Shown here: one piece after another, positions 50,701 to 64,000 of the stretch
How positions within the stretch are numbered: the stretch's first letter is position 1
Layout: every line of letters starts with the position of its first letter
Assembly: GCA_013396635.1 (NCBI GenBank)
Contig: WBMW01005646.1
Span: 124,001-188,000 of the forward strand
Length of the DNA: 64,000 bases
Direction: 5' to 3'
DNA from: Penelope pileata
Lineage: Eukaryota > Chordata > Aves > Galliformes > Cracidae
Program-made: the position numbers and the translations under genes
Notes under the pieces: generated by a model
The model's input: the letters and a program-made list of their open reading frames with translations, nothing else
What the model was told of the DNA's origin: nothing
The model's database searches: none

Positions 50701-53700
50701 TTGCTGAGTCTGTTTAAAGTGCTAAGAGTGTCCTGGCAGTTGAGGGGACCCTCTGGAGTTACTGTGCTGGAAACAATGGTTTCGTCACTGCAGTGGACTC
50801 CATCTAAGCAGAAGTTGTTCTTTTTCTTCTGTTTGTGGATGGGAGCTGTTCAGTTTTTGTTGCGTTGAAAGTGGGTCAAAGCCAGAAGACTGGAAATGCA
50901 CTACATATTTAGCACATTAGGGTAGATGTGGCTGCCTTTGGAATATGACCACATCACGTTTACACCCTGAATACTACCCAGTGTGCTTCTCCTTCTGCCT
51001 AGGGCCAGCCAGAAGTAATCTTTTTCTTCAGGTAGTGATTTTGTTTGTAGTGCTGAGGTTACTCTGGCAGTTTATTAACTCCATTCCAATGAGGCAAAGA
51101 AGTTCAGTGTCAGTGAGACAATGTGTATACAGCACAGCCCTGGTTCAGCAGGGGGTCAGCTTCCCAAAAGCTGGAAGCCCAGGTACTCTGTGCTCGCCAG
51201 AATTCACCTGTACTCCAAGTAACTGCATTGAAGGAACAGTTAGCAAACAGGATGTAGTTCCATTTTCATCATTTTCCTTTTCAAGGACATTACAGGTGTC
51301 TGTTGGGCACTACTCCAGGTTCAAAAGCAAGATGTGTGTATGGGCCATCTGGAGAGCCTGCATCCCCTGACCGTGCTGCAGCAGGTGGTTCCTCTGGGAT
51401 TTTCTTCCACAAAATGCAGTTGAATACACTTGGATTCTTATGGCATGCCTCCAAGAGATGCATAGTCTGGGCATGAAGGAAGAATAGATTAGCATGAAGT
51501 CTTCTCCTTACAGCTCTCTCTGTGCTTCACCTGTGGTGATTCATGAGATCTCTGCTGATGGCACAACTCTGATCTAGTGATTCCAGGCAAAACCATAACT
51601 ATTGGCATTTGGACATGAGAAGATAGTGGTGCGTTCTTCATCGCAAAGGCTAATCCAGCAGATGCAGGGCAGAGTGAAGGCAGAGGCAGGGAGCTGCTCT
51701 GCTGTATGCTACCAAGTGCTGGCAAGCTAGCATGAGGATGCTGCGATGGCTGTGGTGGTTGCTTCACACTGAGAAGTGAATTGGAGCATTGCAGTTGGAA
51801 GCTGGAAGTGGGCTGAGGCCAGAGAGGGACAAAAGTGAACTGAAGTGCCTGGCCTGGAAGTTATGGACTGGCAGTGAGCGTACACATCCTCCTTGGGTCA
51901 CTGAGAGCCAAACCACAGGACTTAAAAGAGAAAATAAGGTGAAGCCTCAGTTGCAATATTTCTTCTGTTGAATTTGTGAACAGGCTTTTTTTTTTCCATC
52001 TGTGCTGTTCAAGTAACAGTGCCCACAATTTTTCCTGGAGTCAGAGGGGGACGTGTGAGGGCAGATTCCTTTCCATCTTGCCACATTCATAAGCAGCTGC
52101 AATAGCAGCACTTGGGATGGAAATGGCCGTGCCAAGGCTTAGAAAGTATCTAGTTCTGCGCTCCCCTGGCAGGGACCAGCAAATATCTGAGCCACCAAGC
52201 TGAAGGGGAAAAAAACTACTGAATTGTTCTGAGAGTGACTGAACGTGCATGTAAAGCAGGGTGATACTGCAGTCTCCATGGCAGCATCTCCAAATTGTAT
52301 AGTAATATTTTGAAATGTAATATAAATTCTAATTTTTAGTCTTAACCCATCAAATCCATTTTACTATAAATATCCATGCAACCCAGTCTCTGAAAGAACT
52401 AAGGCTGACAGCTATTTTAAGACTGTCCAACCAAAGAGCTAAAAATGCAAATTATATTCCCTGCCAAAACGCACTCCTTCAATTAGGGGAACAGGAGGAT
52501 GGGACTTTAGGCAGAGAAAACCAAGGGAATACAGAGGTTACAGGAGGAATGTGATCTGTACTTCCTCATGGATTATGGCAGTCTTCATTTGCATGGCATC
52601 TGAAATAACCAGGGTTTTATAGACACACTGAATTTCCTCCTCTAGCTGAGGGTGTTGGGTTCCAGACTTCAGCATACATGTAAGAGGGAGAAACTAGGGC
52701 TTCTTGGTCCTCGCTTTCCTTATCATGGCCTGAAAGCCACTTTTCCTGAGCTTGTGCAAATGGTGTCTGTGGGTGCCCATGTGTACAGATGAAGAAGTAG
52801 TTTTCAGAAAACAAGAGGCTGAAAAGGAGCAAGTTCACACTGAGAGGTAACATGAAAGTCTCTTGAGGGCTGATAAGCTGAATCCACAGGAACCAACAAG
52901 CTCAGGACACAAAAAGGCTGCTGAATCTGCTCAACGCCGCCAGCACATGTCAGTATCTGCTATAACCACCCCCAAGAAGTCAGTGCTGAGCACATGAATG
53001 CACTGGTGTTCTAATAAATACCTACTGTGATCTGTCTCCACCTGGCTGGGTCCTCTGTTGGGGAAATTTCCTGTGATTTTACTGTGCTGCTGAAAAGTTA
53101 TCAGTGGAAAACATGCCCCTGTTCCTCAGTGTTCCAGTGTAATTATTGTGCAAAGAGCTTTAATTCTTTTTGAAATTACTTGGGACTGTGGTGGAACTAT
53201 ATGTGCAGATGCTGTTATGTCTGAAATGCACACTTAATCATTGTAGGTCAGACTTTCTAACTCCACTCCTACTTTTGCCACTGCCTGCAGGCTATTGGAT
53301 ATCTGAACCCCTGAGGGCTCTTACAGACTGGGTTCTTCAAAGTCCAGATGAGAAAAGCTTTGGACAGACATAAAATGGAGTCCCTCACACAAACACCAGA
53401 AGCTGTCCTATCACCTGGCAGGAATCATTGGGCACCTATCTGTCCATCGGGCACAACAACTCTGACCCACACTAGAATTACTAATTAAAAAATAATAGTT
53501 ACGTTCTTGGAGAGTTGTATCACCAGCTGTAGTAGCAGATACATCACAGCCAGCATTTCTTTAGAAAAAGGGAGTATTTTATTCTTTCCAGCATCTGCAG
53601 AAACACTCAGGTGTTGCTAGCAGCTTTGCTGCTAATTGCACTTAAACCAAAGTAAAATGTAGTAAGTAAACAGAGCATGTGATAATTATGAGGTGCTTAA

Positions 53701-56700
53701 AATGTCAGATAAATAAGAGAATAATCAATAAACAAATATTTCTAACAACTATTTCTGTGGAAACTGGAGACTCTGGTTAAATGGAGACACAGACACAGTG
53801 ACTCAGCTGCTGGGCCAGAGCCAAGGCTCTGCTGGGTGCTCTCCACTTTCCCCCAGTGCAGTTGGTGCTTTCTGCCCTGTAGGATTAGGCCCATTTGTGA
53901 TGTGTTGTAATGTTTCCAATTAAATGAGCAAGAAGGATCTGAAAAATGTGCGTCTTTAAGAAATATTGGGATTTGATCACTTTGGTATGAGGCTGCAGCC
54001 ATCTCTGTCTAAAACATGCCATCTGAATAAAAAAGAGCAGGACATTACAAAGCAGTTTGGAAGACAGCGTGGGACTCATTATGCGAAGCTGGGAATCCAG
54101 TGTCAGCTGGAACCTCAAGGTATTCCCTTGGCCTCTAGCTGCTGTTGCAAATGTTGAGGGTCTCCCAGAGATCCCATCACATCTACCAGCCCTCTGCAGA
54201 TGCTCCATCTGCCCTGAGTGGGTGTACACAGCCAACATACAGATTTAAACACCAGTGGTCCCTTTATTCGTCCCACTGCGCTCCCACTGTGCTGGTGTGC
54301 ACAATTTGCGAGTCCTTTCTCCTTGCACGTCAGTGTCCTTCAGCTCTCAGTGCTCACTGCAAGTCTGAGCAGTGGCTGATGTTGCTCCACCATTACCACT
54401 CTGGTCACCTGGAGAGTCCTGAGAGAGACCTCTGCCCAAGTTCTGTACAAGTGTAGAAGACTTCTCCAGCCTTGCTGGTGGTGCTGTTGGTCTCAGCACT
54501 CAGAGATGGCTCCTGCCTACAGTCCCTGTATAGGAGGCACCTGGTGCCTCTGGCTGCTTCCTAAACACAGGTCCCCTTCCCTTCACAGCTGGATTTGTCT
54601 TGGGAAGACCTCTCTGCGTTTCTGTCTGTGGCCATAGTGAGTGTGCTGCTCCCTCCCTCCCCCAGTGCTGGCCCCACCTGCACTGCCTGCCCCAGCTGTG
54701 GGGGAAGATGAGGGCTGAGGTGTCAGCTCATGATGAAGGACAGGAGGATAAAATGCAGGCCCCTGCCTGGCACGTGGGCAGTGCAAATGATAACCAGCAG
54801 GCACAGGCTGAGAGCTTCTACCTGAGGAGGAGGAGGAAGAAAAATCATGTTGTTGCATTTAAATGTGAGCCAAATGCTCGCCCACGTTCATTTTCAGGCA
54901 GAAAATTTAGGTGTGGTCTTCAGCCTTTTCTGTTTGTGCCACAGATGGTGAATACATTATCCAGCTTGTCCCGATTTTTAGCTGTGTGTATGTTTCCTGC
55001 ACACATTCCTCCATTTGCAGCAACTCCCAGTGCAGATGTTATTGCCCACAAAACCTGAGCTGGTAAGAAGTCAGTCATGTGCCAGTGATGTAGGAGTGAG
55101 GCGTGATACAAGTGGTAAGGTCGGGGTTTCTGAAACATTTCTGTGCCCCTTCTGCTTCTTGTAAGTCCTCTTTTTAAATTTCCCTTTCTCTCCAGGGACC
55201 AATTCTCCTTTGTCGTGTGTACAGCATCTCGTGTTACCTGACACAAGTGGGGAATCCTTGGCGTCACTGTTTTATAAATGCTTTTAAAACATCTTGAGCC
55301 TGTGTCCCTCTTTGTTCGTATACTGAGATTGTGCCCCTCCCATTCTGGATATTGAAACAAATATAATAGAAAAAATCCTTCATTAGAAAATAATACATTT
55401 TCATGCATTTCAGAATAAAAAATGAAAAATGTGCAGAGGCCAAAGATGTTTCACAGTTTCAGAAATAATTACTTTTTTTTTTTTCTTAATCTTTGGGTCA
55501 ATCTGGACCACTAATGTGCTCAGTCAGAAAACTCAGTTGATCAAAGCAAACCTTAGCTCCCAGCTTAACTAAAAACTAAAATACAATATGTTGACTTAAA
55601 ATAAGCAGGCACGCCCTAGAGCTGTATCTGAAATGTCACAGTTTCATACAGGATAGAATTTAAGATGATGCTAACATGAAATACAATGCAAAAAGATGTT
55701 ACTAATAGAAAATCAAATCCCTTTTCTAAAAGGTGCTGCCTCTTCCATGTTTGTATTTAGAGAGGGACTTACTGTTCACAAAGGAAAGACTCTGAAAATA
55801 TACATGTGAAAATATCGAACATCTTTTAGCTGTTGATAGCGCTGCGGAGAATTCAGCACAGACAAACCCGTGTCTTTTTTTGGTGGGGGATGGCTTTGCA
55901 AATGTATAATTAGGAAGCTCAAATTGCCATTTATTTTAGGGTGAGCCAAGGACTGAAACAGGGAGAGTCACTTTTTATTTTATTTTACTTCACTTCTTTC
56001 TGGACTGCTGCCAGGACCTGCAGGACTCCTGTCTGCTCGCTGCTGCTGCTGCTCGCTGATTGCTTCCCCTTCTTGCATAACACGGCCCCAGCCCCAAAGT
56101 ATGATAAGGCAGCAGGCAGCAGTCGGTGGTGTTTAACTGGGCCTCCTAAATAATTCATGCTCCTTAAATGCCACCAGTGCTTGTTCCCAGATGCCAGCCA
56201 TTTCAAGTGTCTCCTTGGGTGCCTGGCAGGGGTGCCAATGCCCGCTCGCGTCCCTCTGACCCCTGCAAGGGAGGGAAGGTGGGCAGGGAGCCAGCACTGC
56301 GGGATGCTGAGTGCTGCTGCAGCCCTCCTCCCGCACCCGCTGCCCCTGGAAGAGGGGCAGGGAAGGGAGATGTGCGCGGGGTGTGGGAAGGTGGCAGGAC
56401 ATGGTTTGGACCTGGTTTTGGGGTTCTGGCATCGCTGCTGTCTCACAGGTGCTGGCTGGAGGACAGGTCGTATTTTCTCCTACTTTTCTCTGTGCCTGAG
56501 AACATAACAAATTCCTCTCACTTTCGGATCCGTACAGGCTTTCCCAGTGAAATCAATCATTGCTCATTGACCTTAAGTTCTGTAAATATCCAGGACTTCT
56601 GGTTCAGGTGGGCTTTGTGTTTTCAGCTGGTACGGTCCCAGGCTGGGCTTCAGAACAGCTCGGATAGAATTGGCTGTATTTGGATTTCTGTGTCTCCAGT

Positions 56701-58510
56701 GGAGATGGCAGTGTTTAAGCATTAATTTGTTCTGCATGAGTTTGCACAGGAGGCAAACACAGAGGTCAGCCTCTGCCGTGCTGAATCACGAGGCCCTCAG
56801 CTCTGCCCGCCTGCCTGCTCAAGGTCAGCGGGGGCTGGCCAATTCCAGGGGCCCCGTGCTCTTACTGCTTTACATCTCTCAGGGCCCCGCTGACTATCAG
56901 GGTACAGCCAGTGGTGTTGATCCCCTGGAGTCATTGCTGCTTATCCCAGTTGTTAATTTGTCTATTAAAGTGCTCCTGAGATAAACCATCTTTCTTAGGT
57001 TGACATTTATTTAAGCTGGAACTGCACTGAAACAGGGATTGAAAGCATTTGTGTAAGGGGACAGATGCAGTATCTACTCCAACATCAGCAGTCCAGGGAA
57101 GATTAAGAATTTAATGAAATCTCAGTTCTCTGTGGCTGACACCAGACACCCCAGAGGACAGAGGAAATTCTTCCTTCCATGCTGTTGTTAATCAGGATCC
57201 TTACTCCACCAGGGAAGCCTACAGAGCTGCACTTCTCCAATCTGCCTTGCTGAGCCACCGCCTGAGGCCCAAATTCATGAAGGATTGCAGCATTTCAGTT
57301 CAAAATCGCAGTCCCAGAGCCATTGCCTTCCCCCCATGCACTCAGAAAGCTGCAGGTTCCAAAGCTCACTCTGTGCCTGCAAAAGTTCCCTTTTTGTGTG
57401 GTGGGACATCTCCACACTTACTGCACGTTTATGCTTTGGTTAGAGATCAGAGTCCTGTGTGCACCACATAAGCGTATTCAGGGACAGGTAACTGCTGTTC
57501 TGAGTTTAGGATAAAATTTAAATATGATTTCATTTCAAACCAGTAATGCTGCTGCTCAGGGAAGAATGAGGAGAGAGCATCCACTTTTTTGAGAGTCTCT
57601 AATGACGGATGTGCTATTGTCTGTGCTTCAAAAGAGCAAGCCTATTCTGGAATTAAGGCTCAGGTGTTGAAGTCTGAGGTAGTGAGCTCTGAGCACCAGG
57701 CTTACGCAGGCACCAGTCCCAGGTGTCAGAGAAGTGCCTGCATTCCGGGGTGGAAACAGGGTTTCTGACAGCTACTGCCGACATTTCTGTCTCAGAGCTG
57801 CCCTCCCCAGCCTGCTCTTGAGTGGGAACCCGAAGTCTGGAGGTGGTTCAGGGCCCTGTGCACCTCCGCAGGGCCAGTTCGTGTGGGGCCAGCCGGGTCC
57901 TGCCCCCGACGATGGGGATAGGGGATTGTCTGGCAGCAGAAATACCAGGTGGAGTTTCCCGACTCAGTGCTGAGCGCCAGCTGCCCTCATCCTGACACCA
58001 AGAGAGGTCAAGAGGATAACCCTCAGTGCTTCACAAGGCTGAGAGGTGTATTTTCACCTCTGGGCAGAAAGAGCAGCACAAAGTGATTGCAGAGCAGCGG
58101 TGCTTTGGGTCAGCTGCTCGGTGCATCAGCCGGCACCGCAGCCTGCACTCCAGGCTGCCTTTCTGGCCACTGGATAGGATCTAAAACAAGATACAGGTAA
58201 CCCAAACTGTGTCATGGCCAAGCATTCACAGATGCTGCCATCACAGCTGAGCCTGCGTGGTGATGTGACATTAACTCCAGTCTGCGTGGGAGGGAGCAGG
58301 GCACCGCACTACATGCAGTGCTAATGCTTCTGGCTAAGCATAATCCACCCGAAGGTCTTCTCAGTACAGCAGAGTTCAGCAGAGGACTACCTGAGCGTGC
58401 TGGGTCAGAGGGCACTAATGCAATTGTGTGATTAATTTTCGTCTGGGCTTTTGTTTGCTGTGCTCGGTGGGGCTGGGCGGTGGAACACAGCGACTGGCTC
58501 CCAGGGCGAG
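44761..58510. other. Unique DNA, GC-richer after 54 kb
   Basis: AT-rich to about 54 kb. From 54.1 to 57.9 kb there are GC-rich patches with many overlapping frames (54600-55058 plus, 54920-55408 minus, 56168-56725 plus at 185 codons). These conflict with one another in strand and phase and lack family motifs. No CpG island as dense as that at 8.4 kb is seen. Confidence 0.6.
50460..50476 (+). repeat. T17 homopolymer
   Basis: A run of 17 T bases followed by a CCTTCTCTTTG pyrimidine stretch. No associated element was identified. Confidence 0.93.
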
Positions 58511-58618
58511 CTGTGCTGTGCTGTGCTGTGCTGTGCTGTGCTGCGCTGCCCTGTGCTGCCCTGTGCTGCGCTGTGCTGCGCTGTGCTGCGCTGTGCTGTG
58601 CTGTGCTGTGCTGTGCTG
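58511..58618 (+). repeat. Pentanucleotide array (CTGTG)n with CTGCG/CTGCC variants
   Basis: There are 108 bp of uninterrupted 5-bp units, about 21.6 copies. The outer units are CTGTG. The central units alternate CTGTG with CTGCG or CTGCC, giving a 10-bp higher-order period at 58551-58590. The unit contains no stop in most frames, so long artefactual ORFs appear on both strands here (for example 58212-58730 minus). The array is flanked by GGGCGAG and by GGAGAGGAGTG, both outside the period. It is likely length-polymorphic. Confidence 0.97.
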
Positions 58619-61600
58619 GAGAGGAGTGCTGGCCTGCCAGCAGGGCCCTGCAGCAGCCTGACTCACTGCCCAGGGGAGCGAGCACTACAGCAACACTCGC
58701 TAGTGAAAGACAGTGGGGTAGAACAAACAAGATAATTTATTAATAAATATTTACTTCAAGGAAACATATTTTGCTTAATCCTCCTTCCCCTGACGCTCAT
58801 GAAAATTCTGCACTGACAAAAGGTGCTGCAGCACTTGCAACGTGTTTTGACGTCTGTGGATGAAAGGTTCTAAATAGCTGAGGATTATGTACTCCTCAGT
58901 GAGAACACGAGCGAGCCCACCGGCTAAATTAATAAACACATTGTTACATCAAGTATGGCAAAGCGATGCTTCGTGCTCGAACTTGACATGTTGACAAAAG
59001 GAAGCTGAGGATTTGGTTTATTTTACTTTATTAAAATTTCATACTTGCAAGGCTTGTTTGAAAATCTCTGAGTGCTTTCACTTTTAAGACATTGAGACTC
59101 CAGAAGGAGACAAATACACTTGTGCTGTTTCACAGACAGAGAAATTGAGGTGTGACCTATATGTCGTGGGACCTGTGAGCTTAAGGCTGTGCCCCTGGTT
59201 ATTACAAAGATCCAGGAAAAGATGTTTAATCATTTTCATCATGCAAAAACCTCAAAATGGTGTAAAAACATCACAAAGCAGATGTTCTTTGTGTTTAGAT
59301 ACGCAGCAATGGCCAAGAAATTTGACCATGTCCTCACTCTGCTGAACATCTTCCCTGACTCTCACCATGAATGCTGTGGGCGTGGGAGGCCCCAGGTGGC
59401 TCTCTCTGCTGTGTAGAATACACATTCCCATCTCTGGGGCTTACGTTGTTAATTTCTCAGAGCTTCTCAGAAAGCCTTTCTCATCTCTCCATCCCGCTAG
59501 GTTTGCCACGGGAGACACCACATGGCCCTGCCAGTGGGTGACGAAGGCTGTGCTTGCAGCTCAGCCCCAGCGCTGCAGGTCTGCGAAGTGCCGCTGCAGT
59601 TAAGCCAAAGACCTTTCCTTCTCTCGTCTTCCATCTAGATCCACAAACTTGAACCGTGCTGTGGTACTGGAGAAACTCCTGAACACCAAACTTGATCTCA
59701 AAACTGAAATGTCCAGCACCTAAAAGTGATGTCTATCGATAGCACAAACTTCAAATTCATTTTCCAGCATTACACTACTTGGTACCTATGTGATGGATGT
59801 TTGCTACTAGATAGCCTGGTATGGGGAGCTTATAACAAGTCATGAAATGTCTCACGGAAGTGGTTCTGTTTTCCAGTTGCAGCTCACATCCCTCCTGCAA
59901 AGGAAACCCATAGTAATGGCAGTTTCTGGAGCCCCACTCTGTAACGATTGTGCTGGTATCGATGCAATGAGGTGTAAAGCTTTTAATGGCTTTTTTTCAG
60001 GACATTATACAGACCAGGGCTCCTGGCTTTCAGATTTTTGACTGGCAGCTTCTAAGAAGCAATGCCACATCAAGTCACAGAAGGATGTAAAAAAGAAAGA
60101 AAAAGAGCAAGTGAACGCAAAATAAAAAAATCAAAGAAGTTTGCGACTGCTGTTCTACCTGGAATTTGTTGTTTTCCTGTGGGAATGAGGTTTGGCATGA
60201 TTGTGCTGTCTGCATGTCTCTCTGCACACCTTCCAACTTCTGTAACATTTGGCAGAGGTAATGGTCTGAAAGAGACACTGCTTTCACAATCCTCATAAGT
60301 GCTCTGGAGGTGATTCTCTGGAGGGTGACAGGGAAGGAGCCTAGGTGAGAACCTCGTGCAGTATTAGACAGCAAAGGAGTCAAGAGATAAAGTTATTTTA
60401 TACATCCCAATTACAAATAAAATTTCTGAATTGATACCTTCTAATGCACAAAAACTCTCACCTCAGAAAAAAATATCCTTGGGAAATCAGGTCTGCCTAG
60501 CCCTGGTGCCAAGGGATCTGCTTGTTCCCGGTCTTTTTTAATGTGTTCCATCCATTTAGATGACTCACGGGGACGAGGACTGTCTCGTAATAGACGTCTG
60601 TCCCCGGCACAGTGTGTACCAGCCTCAGCTGAGTCAAGGGCTCTTCTACAGTGAAGGCAATTAGGTGCTGATGGAGCCTGCTCACTCTGCAGCCACAACA
60701 CGCAGATCAATCAGGTCTATCAGGTATCTCCCTTTTCTTTTAGGTACAGCTAATGGAGATTCTGCCTTGAGATTACTCCTCTGTTATTAGTAAGAATTAT
60801 TATTCATTACCATAGAAAGTGAAAAGGCCGCAGATGTGAATTCATCGCATCATAGTAGAGTACTTGATTCTTTTGCAAATCTGGTAACTAAATATGCAGA
60901 GAAAATGTGAAGTCAACACGGTGAGGGGCACTTACAGCTTGCATCAGGTCTGCTTGGCAGTAGGGGAGTATGAAAGCAAGGCTGGAAGACAGCCAGGCCT
61001 CTCTCTGCTCTCTCTTTACAGCAGAAGATCTTGTCTTCCCAAATGTGTGCTGTCTTCATCCCGCTGTCATGGACACTGGTGCCATAAGCTTTCTTGTCAC
61101 ATTTTCTTGCTTGGCCCAGCCACACCTGACCTCTGCCTGTGTGGATCAGCCCCAACCCCAGCCCTTGATCCCAGTGCACCCCCATGTGGTGCCCTCCCCA
61201 CTTCTGTCCCCTCCCTACACAGACCCCCGCTGGGTGCTGTGCCACCAGACCCGTGCCTGCTGCTGGCAGCCGCTGCCCAAGCTGTGCCATGGTGATGTGC
61301 TCCCCACTGCCCGCCTGCATGGCCATGGCCGCAGCTGAACTTCTGACCCTGGCCTGGCACTCTGCTGTTCCCCATACACGTGTGGATTTAGTTACTGCAG
61401 GCTAGAGGCTGCCAGCCGTACAGCTCTGGTTACACGTACATGGGAGAAAAATACTCTTAAGGCAGCAGCTGACATTTTCTTCTTGTTTGCATTTGTGTTT
61501 TTCCTCTTCTTTGATGTGTGCTTCTTTCTTTTTCTCTCCTATTTTTCATTATGCAGCTGCTCAGGAGCCAGCTGTGAAAGGCTACATCCCCCGCAGCAAT

Positions 61601-64000
61601 ACAGCGTGGTGCTCCCTGAGCTGTGCAGGAAATCCCTGCTGTGGACGAGGGCAAGAGGACAGAACCAGAGCAGTGGCTGTGGGCCTCTGGGAGAAGGCAG
61701 TGAGTCCGTGGGTCTGGGCTGGAGAGTTGAGGACAGAAGCAATGGCAGTTGCCAGGCAGTCTGCCCCGATTCCAGGCTGCAGAAGGCACATCCCTCCCCC
61801 CTCAAGGGCTGCACAAGATGCTGCCCTTTGCTCCTACTAGGAAACAAATAGAAGTGGCATTCCAATGAGCTGTAGCGCAACCTCCAGTGCTCTAGCCAGT
61901 GCTTTGCTTCCCTTGTTTTCAGCACATCATTCTCTCACAGCAGTCGTGCTTTCAAACAATTTATAAGCTTCAAAGCCTGCTTATAAAACATTTTCAAAAA
62001 TATTATCTTTTCACATGATTTATTTGTGATATAATAGCTTTTTTTCCAGATTCTGTCATCTTATATCAGCCTGAACTTCCCTTCTCATTTCCAGTTCAGC
62101 TCTACATTCCACCATTCCTTCCTCTGTTTTACACTGGCTATGTTACGTATGCAAAAAATAATGAAGGAATGGATGATGTGCTCTAAAAAATGTTGCATCG
62201 AGTGCAGTCATAGTGCGGAAGTGACGAAAATGCAACAGAATTTTCCTTCAAAGGGAAATTATTTGGTGAATTTATAGTTAGTTGCTTAAGATAATTTGTG
62301 CTCTGCAGGACTTCTTTGGGAGCATTCAGTAGCTGGGTTTTGCTGGATTCTTCTTTAGAAGGAAATAAATTGTAAAGCTGAATGAGGTCCCTTCTGTATA
62401 GAAATGCTGTGCCTTACACTTTTGGCCTGAGCTTTGCTCCTTTGGCTCCAGTCTCTGCTGTTGGTGGCCTCACACACACTGAGCGGGGTCTCCCCCACTG
62501 TGGGAGAGATGTCTCTGTCACTGGTGTGCTGCCCAAGAGATAAATCAGAGCGGGTGACGGGTGAGCATTCAGCATTAACCACCCCATAACCATTACTTTC
62601 CTTATCTACACCTGTCCCATTTACAAAATCAAAAACTGGGCCAAGATAGCTATTTTCCTGCTGCATTTGCCTGCTGAGAATTGAGGCCTCGATGCCCCTT
62701 TTTTCCACCTGTACCCACAGTGTTGCTCACAAGGCGAGCTGTCTTTGTTGAGCTCCGTTGAGATAGAAGGAAAAGGACTCAGTGGCTCTTGAGATCACCT
62801 CAGCTGCCTCAGCCTGAGTGGCCTGGGTGCAGGAAGAATAATAGCAGGAATTTTTTATTCCAGGAATGCTCCTATAATACGAAAAGCGCATCTTTATGAG
62901 GAAAGGTAAACCCAAAGAAGGACACGCATGCTTCTCCTCATCTGGGCTGACAGCCCGGTGGCCGTTGGCCTCTCCAGCTCTCGTGCCAGGCGCAGTGAGC
63001 AGTGCTGCCCACGGGCTGACGGTGCCTCATCTTCCCCTCGGAGCTGCCAATGACAGAGCAAGCTCAGATGTCATTTGACGACAAACCAACAGAATGTTTC
63101 TTACTGTGACAGAAAGCTCCAGAGTATCTACAGGAACAGATCCAAAGTGCATTGTTTTTGCAGTTGCCTGATTTCTGAGGTGGGGCTGACCCTGGGCTTT
63201 CATTGCTTGATGTGGCAGAGGCCACCAGGTCCCACCAGCCAGGCCATGCCTCACACCTCAGCCTCTGAGGATTTGTCTGCTTCACTCCAAACATACGTGT
63301 GCATCTGCAGTGCAGATTATGCATGCAACACATTGCTATTTGTTTCTTTTTTTCCTGGAAAAATATTTTCCTTTTCTGTAGCTCAGTGTCATCTAAACGA
63401 ATGCTTGCTGTCCTCCCATCATTTTGAGCACAAGTTGATTCTGCAGACAGTGCAGCACATTGCAGTCGATGTTTAAGCTGTCTGTTGAGTTCTACCCAAA
63501 CACCATGGCCTTGAAATGAATGTGTTACACCGTGGAACAAATTCATTGCAGAGAATTATAACTAAATTTGGTAACTGGATTTAACAGATTATGTTTACAA
63601 AGTAGCTGTTTCATTCTCTTCCTTTCCTGCCGTATCCTATGCCATTCAAACTTGACATCCTACTTTTTAACAGAACAGATGTCACAATGTTAATGACTGA
63701 GACACAGTATCTCATTATTCCCCCCCGAAAAAAATAAGCTTCACAGCTTATTGTCGTGGTTCAGGAGAGAACTTGCAGACAGAGCAGGAAAGTGCAGTGC
63801 AGTTGGGTTCAGGAACCTGATGAGGAGTACAGAGAAATGTTAAATAAATTATTACTTGTGCATTATTAAAAATAATAGTCACACTTCTATTAGCTCCCCT
63901 CACATAATGAACTCAAAGCCATTCATAATTAATTCCACAACACCCGGTAGGTGAAGTAACTGCGCCGCATTGTTTTTATGAGCAAAGGGCTGAGCTACCA
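58619..64000. other. Unique DNA at the right end
   Basis: It alternates between AT-rich and GC-rich patches (60900-61400 and 61550-61850 are GC-rich with overlapping frames on both strands). Apart from the 62355-62708 frame, the 160-codon minus frame at 63064-63546 overlaps a 133-codon plus frame; neither is recognised. Confidence 0.6.
62355..62708 (-). other. Unrecognised minus-strand open frame, possible exon
   Basis: The frame is open for about 117 codons and enriched in Ser, Asp, Gln and Asn, unlike the low-complexity frames around it. It has no ATG at the upstream end: the first codon is GTG, preceded by TACAG, a poor acceptor because the tract before it is not pyrimidine-rich. The end runs into TAA with no donor motif. 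The last 30 bases vaguely resemble the CR1 segment encoding RGDLI, so an old LINE fragment is an alternative. No family is recognised. Confidence 0.12.

Noticed and set aside
54583..57514. Many 100-185-codon frames in GC-rich DNA
   Set aside because: They conflict in strand and phase, have no start context, splice motifs or family signatures, and are expected where GC content lowers stop frequency.
58212..58743. Long overlapping frames on both strands with Cys/Ala/Leu or Ser/Thr/Ala/Gln/His runs
   Set aside because: They come from the stop-free pentanucleotide array and have no support outside it.
63064..63546. 160-codon minus frame overlapping a 133-codon plus frame
   Set aside because: Both strands are open over the same interval with no family motif or splice support. 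Mutual-shadow frames.
1..64000. CRISPR arrays, bacterial operons, insertion sequences, attachment sites
   Set aside because: None is present. The repeats and the tRNA are those of a bird nuclear genome.

Overview
This is a vertebrate nuclear genome window, almost certainly avian and probably galliform. The evidence is two chicken-repeat-1 (CR1) LINE copies whose 3' ends carry the TGTGATTC-type octamer, a third CR1 fragment, an internally deleted mariner element of the Galluhop/MADE1 type, and one canonical nuclear tRNA gene. There is no operon structure, CRISPR array or bacterial feature. Nearly all the sequence is AT-rich unique DNA typical of a gene desert or a very large intron. I recognise no protein family in any host open reading frame.

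Layout. 1-8.3 kb is mostly unique DNA with homopolymer runs and two closely spaced exon-like intervals (1302-1381 and 1459-1605). 8.32-8.68 kb is a CpG-rich patch interrupted by a 20-N assembly gap; it contains the only certain gene, a complete tRNA-Thr(UGU) at 8437-8509 with a T5 terminator. 8.7-29.9 kb is unique DNA with a diverged pair of about 108-bp elements (15.2 and 17.8 kb), a pyrimidine tract at 16.1 kb, and a G/C-ending exon-like interval on the minus strand at 20.0-20.2 kb. 29.97-31.0 kb holds a short CR1 tail and the mariner deletion derivative. 33.2-33.6 kb looks like a solo LTR. 37.6-38.3 kb holds two CR1 fragments, one with the C-terminal part of ORF2 still open. 38.3-64 kb is unique DNA with a long antisense ORF (43895-44737), a (CTGTG)n-type array at 58.5 kb and some GC-rich stretches near the right end.

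No pathway or multi-gene system can be read from the window. The items most worth checking are the paired 108-bp elements, the exon-like intervals at 1.3-1.6 kb and 20.0-20.2 kb, and the 280-codon antisense ORF preceded by a good splice-acceptor motif. All of these are candidates only. Comparative alignment and RNA-seq would settle them.
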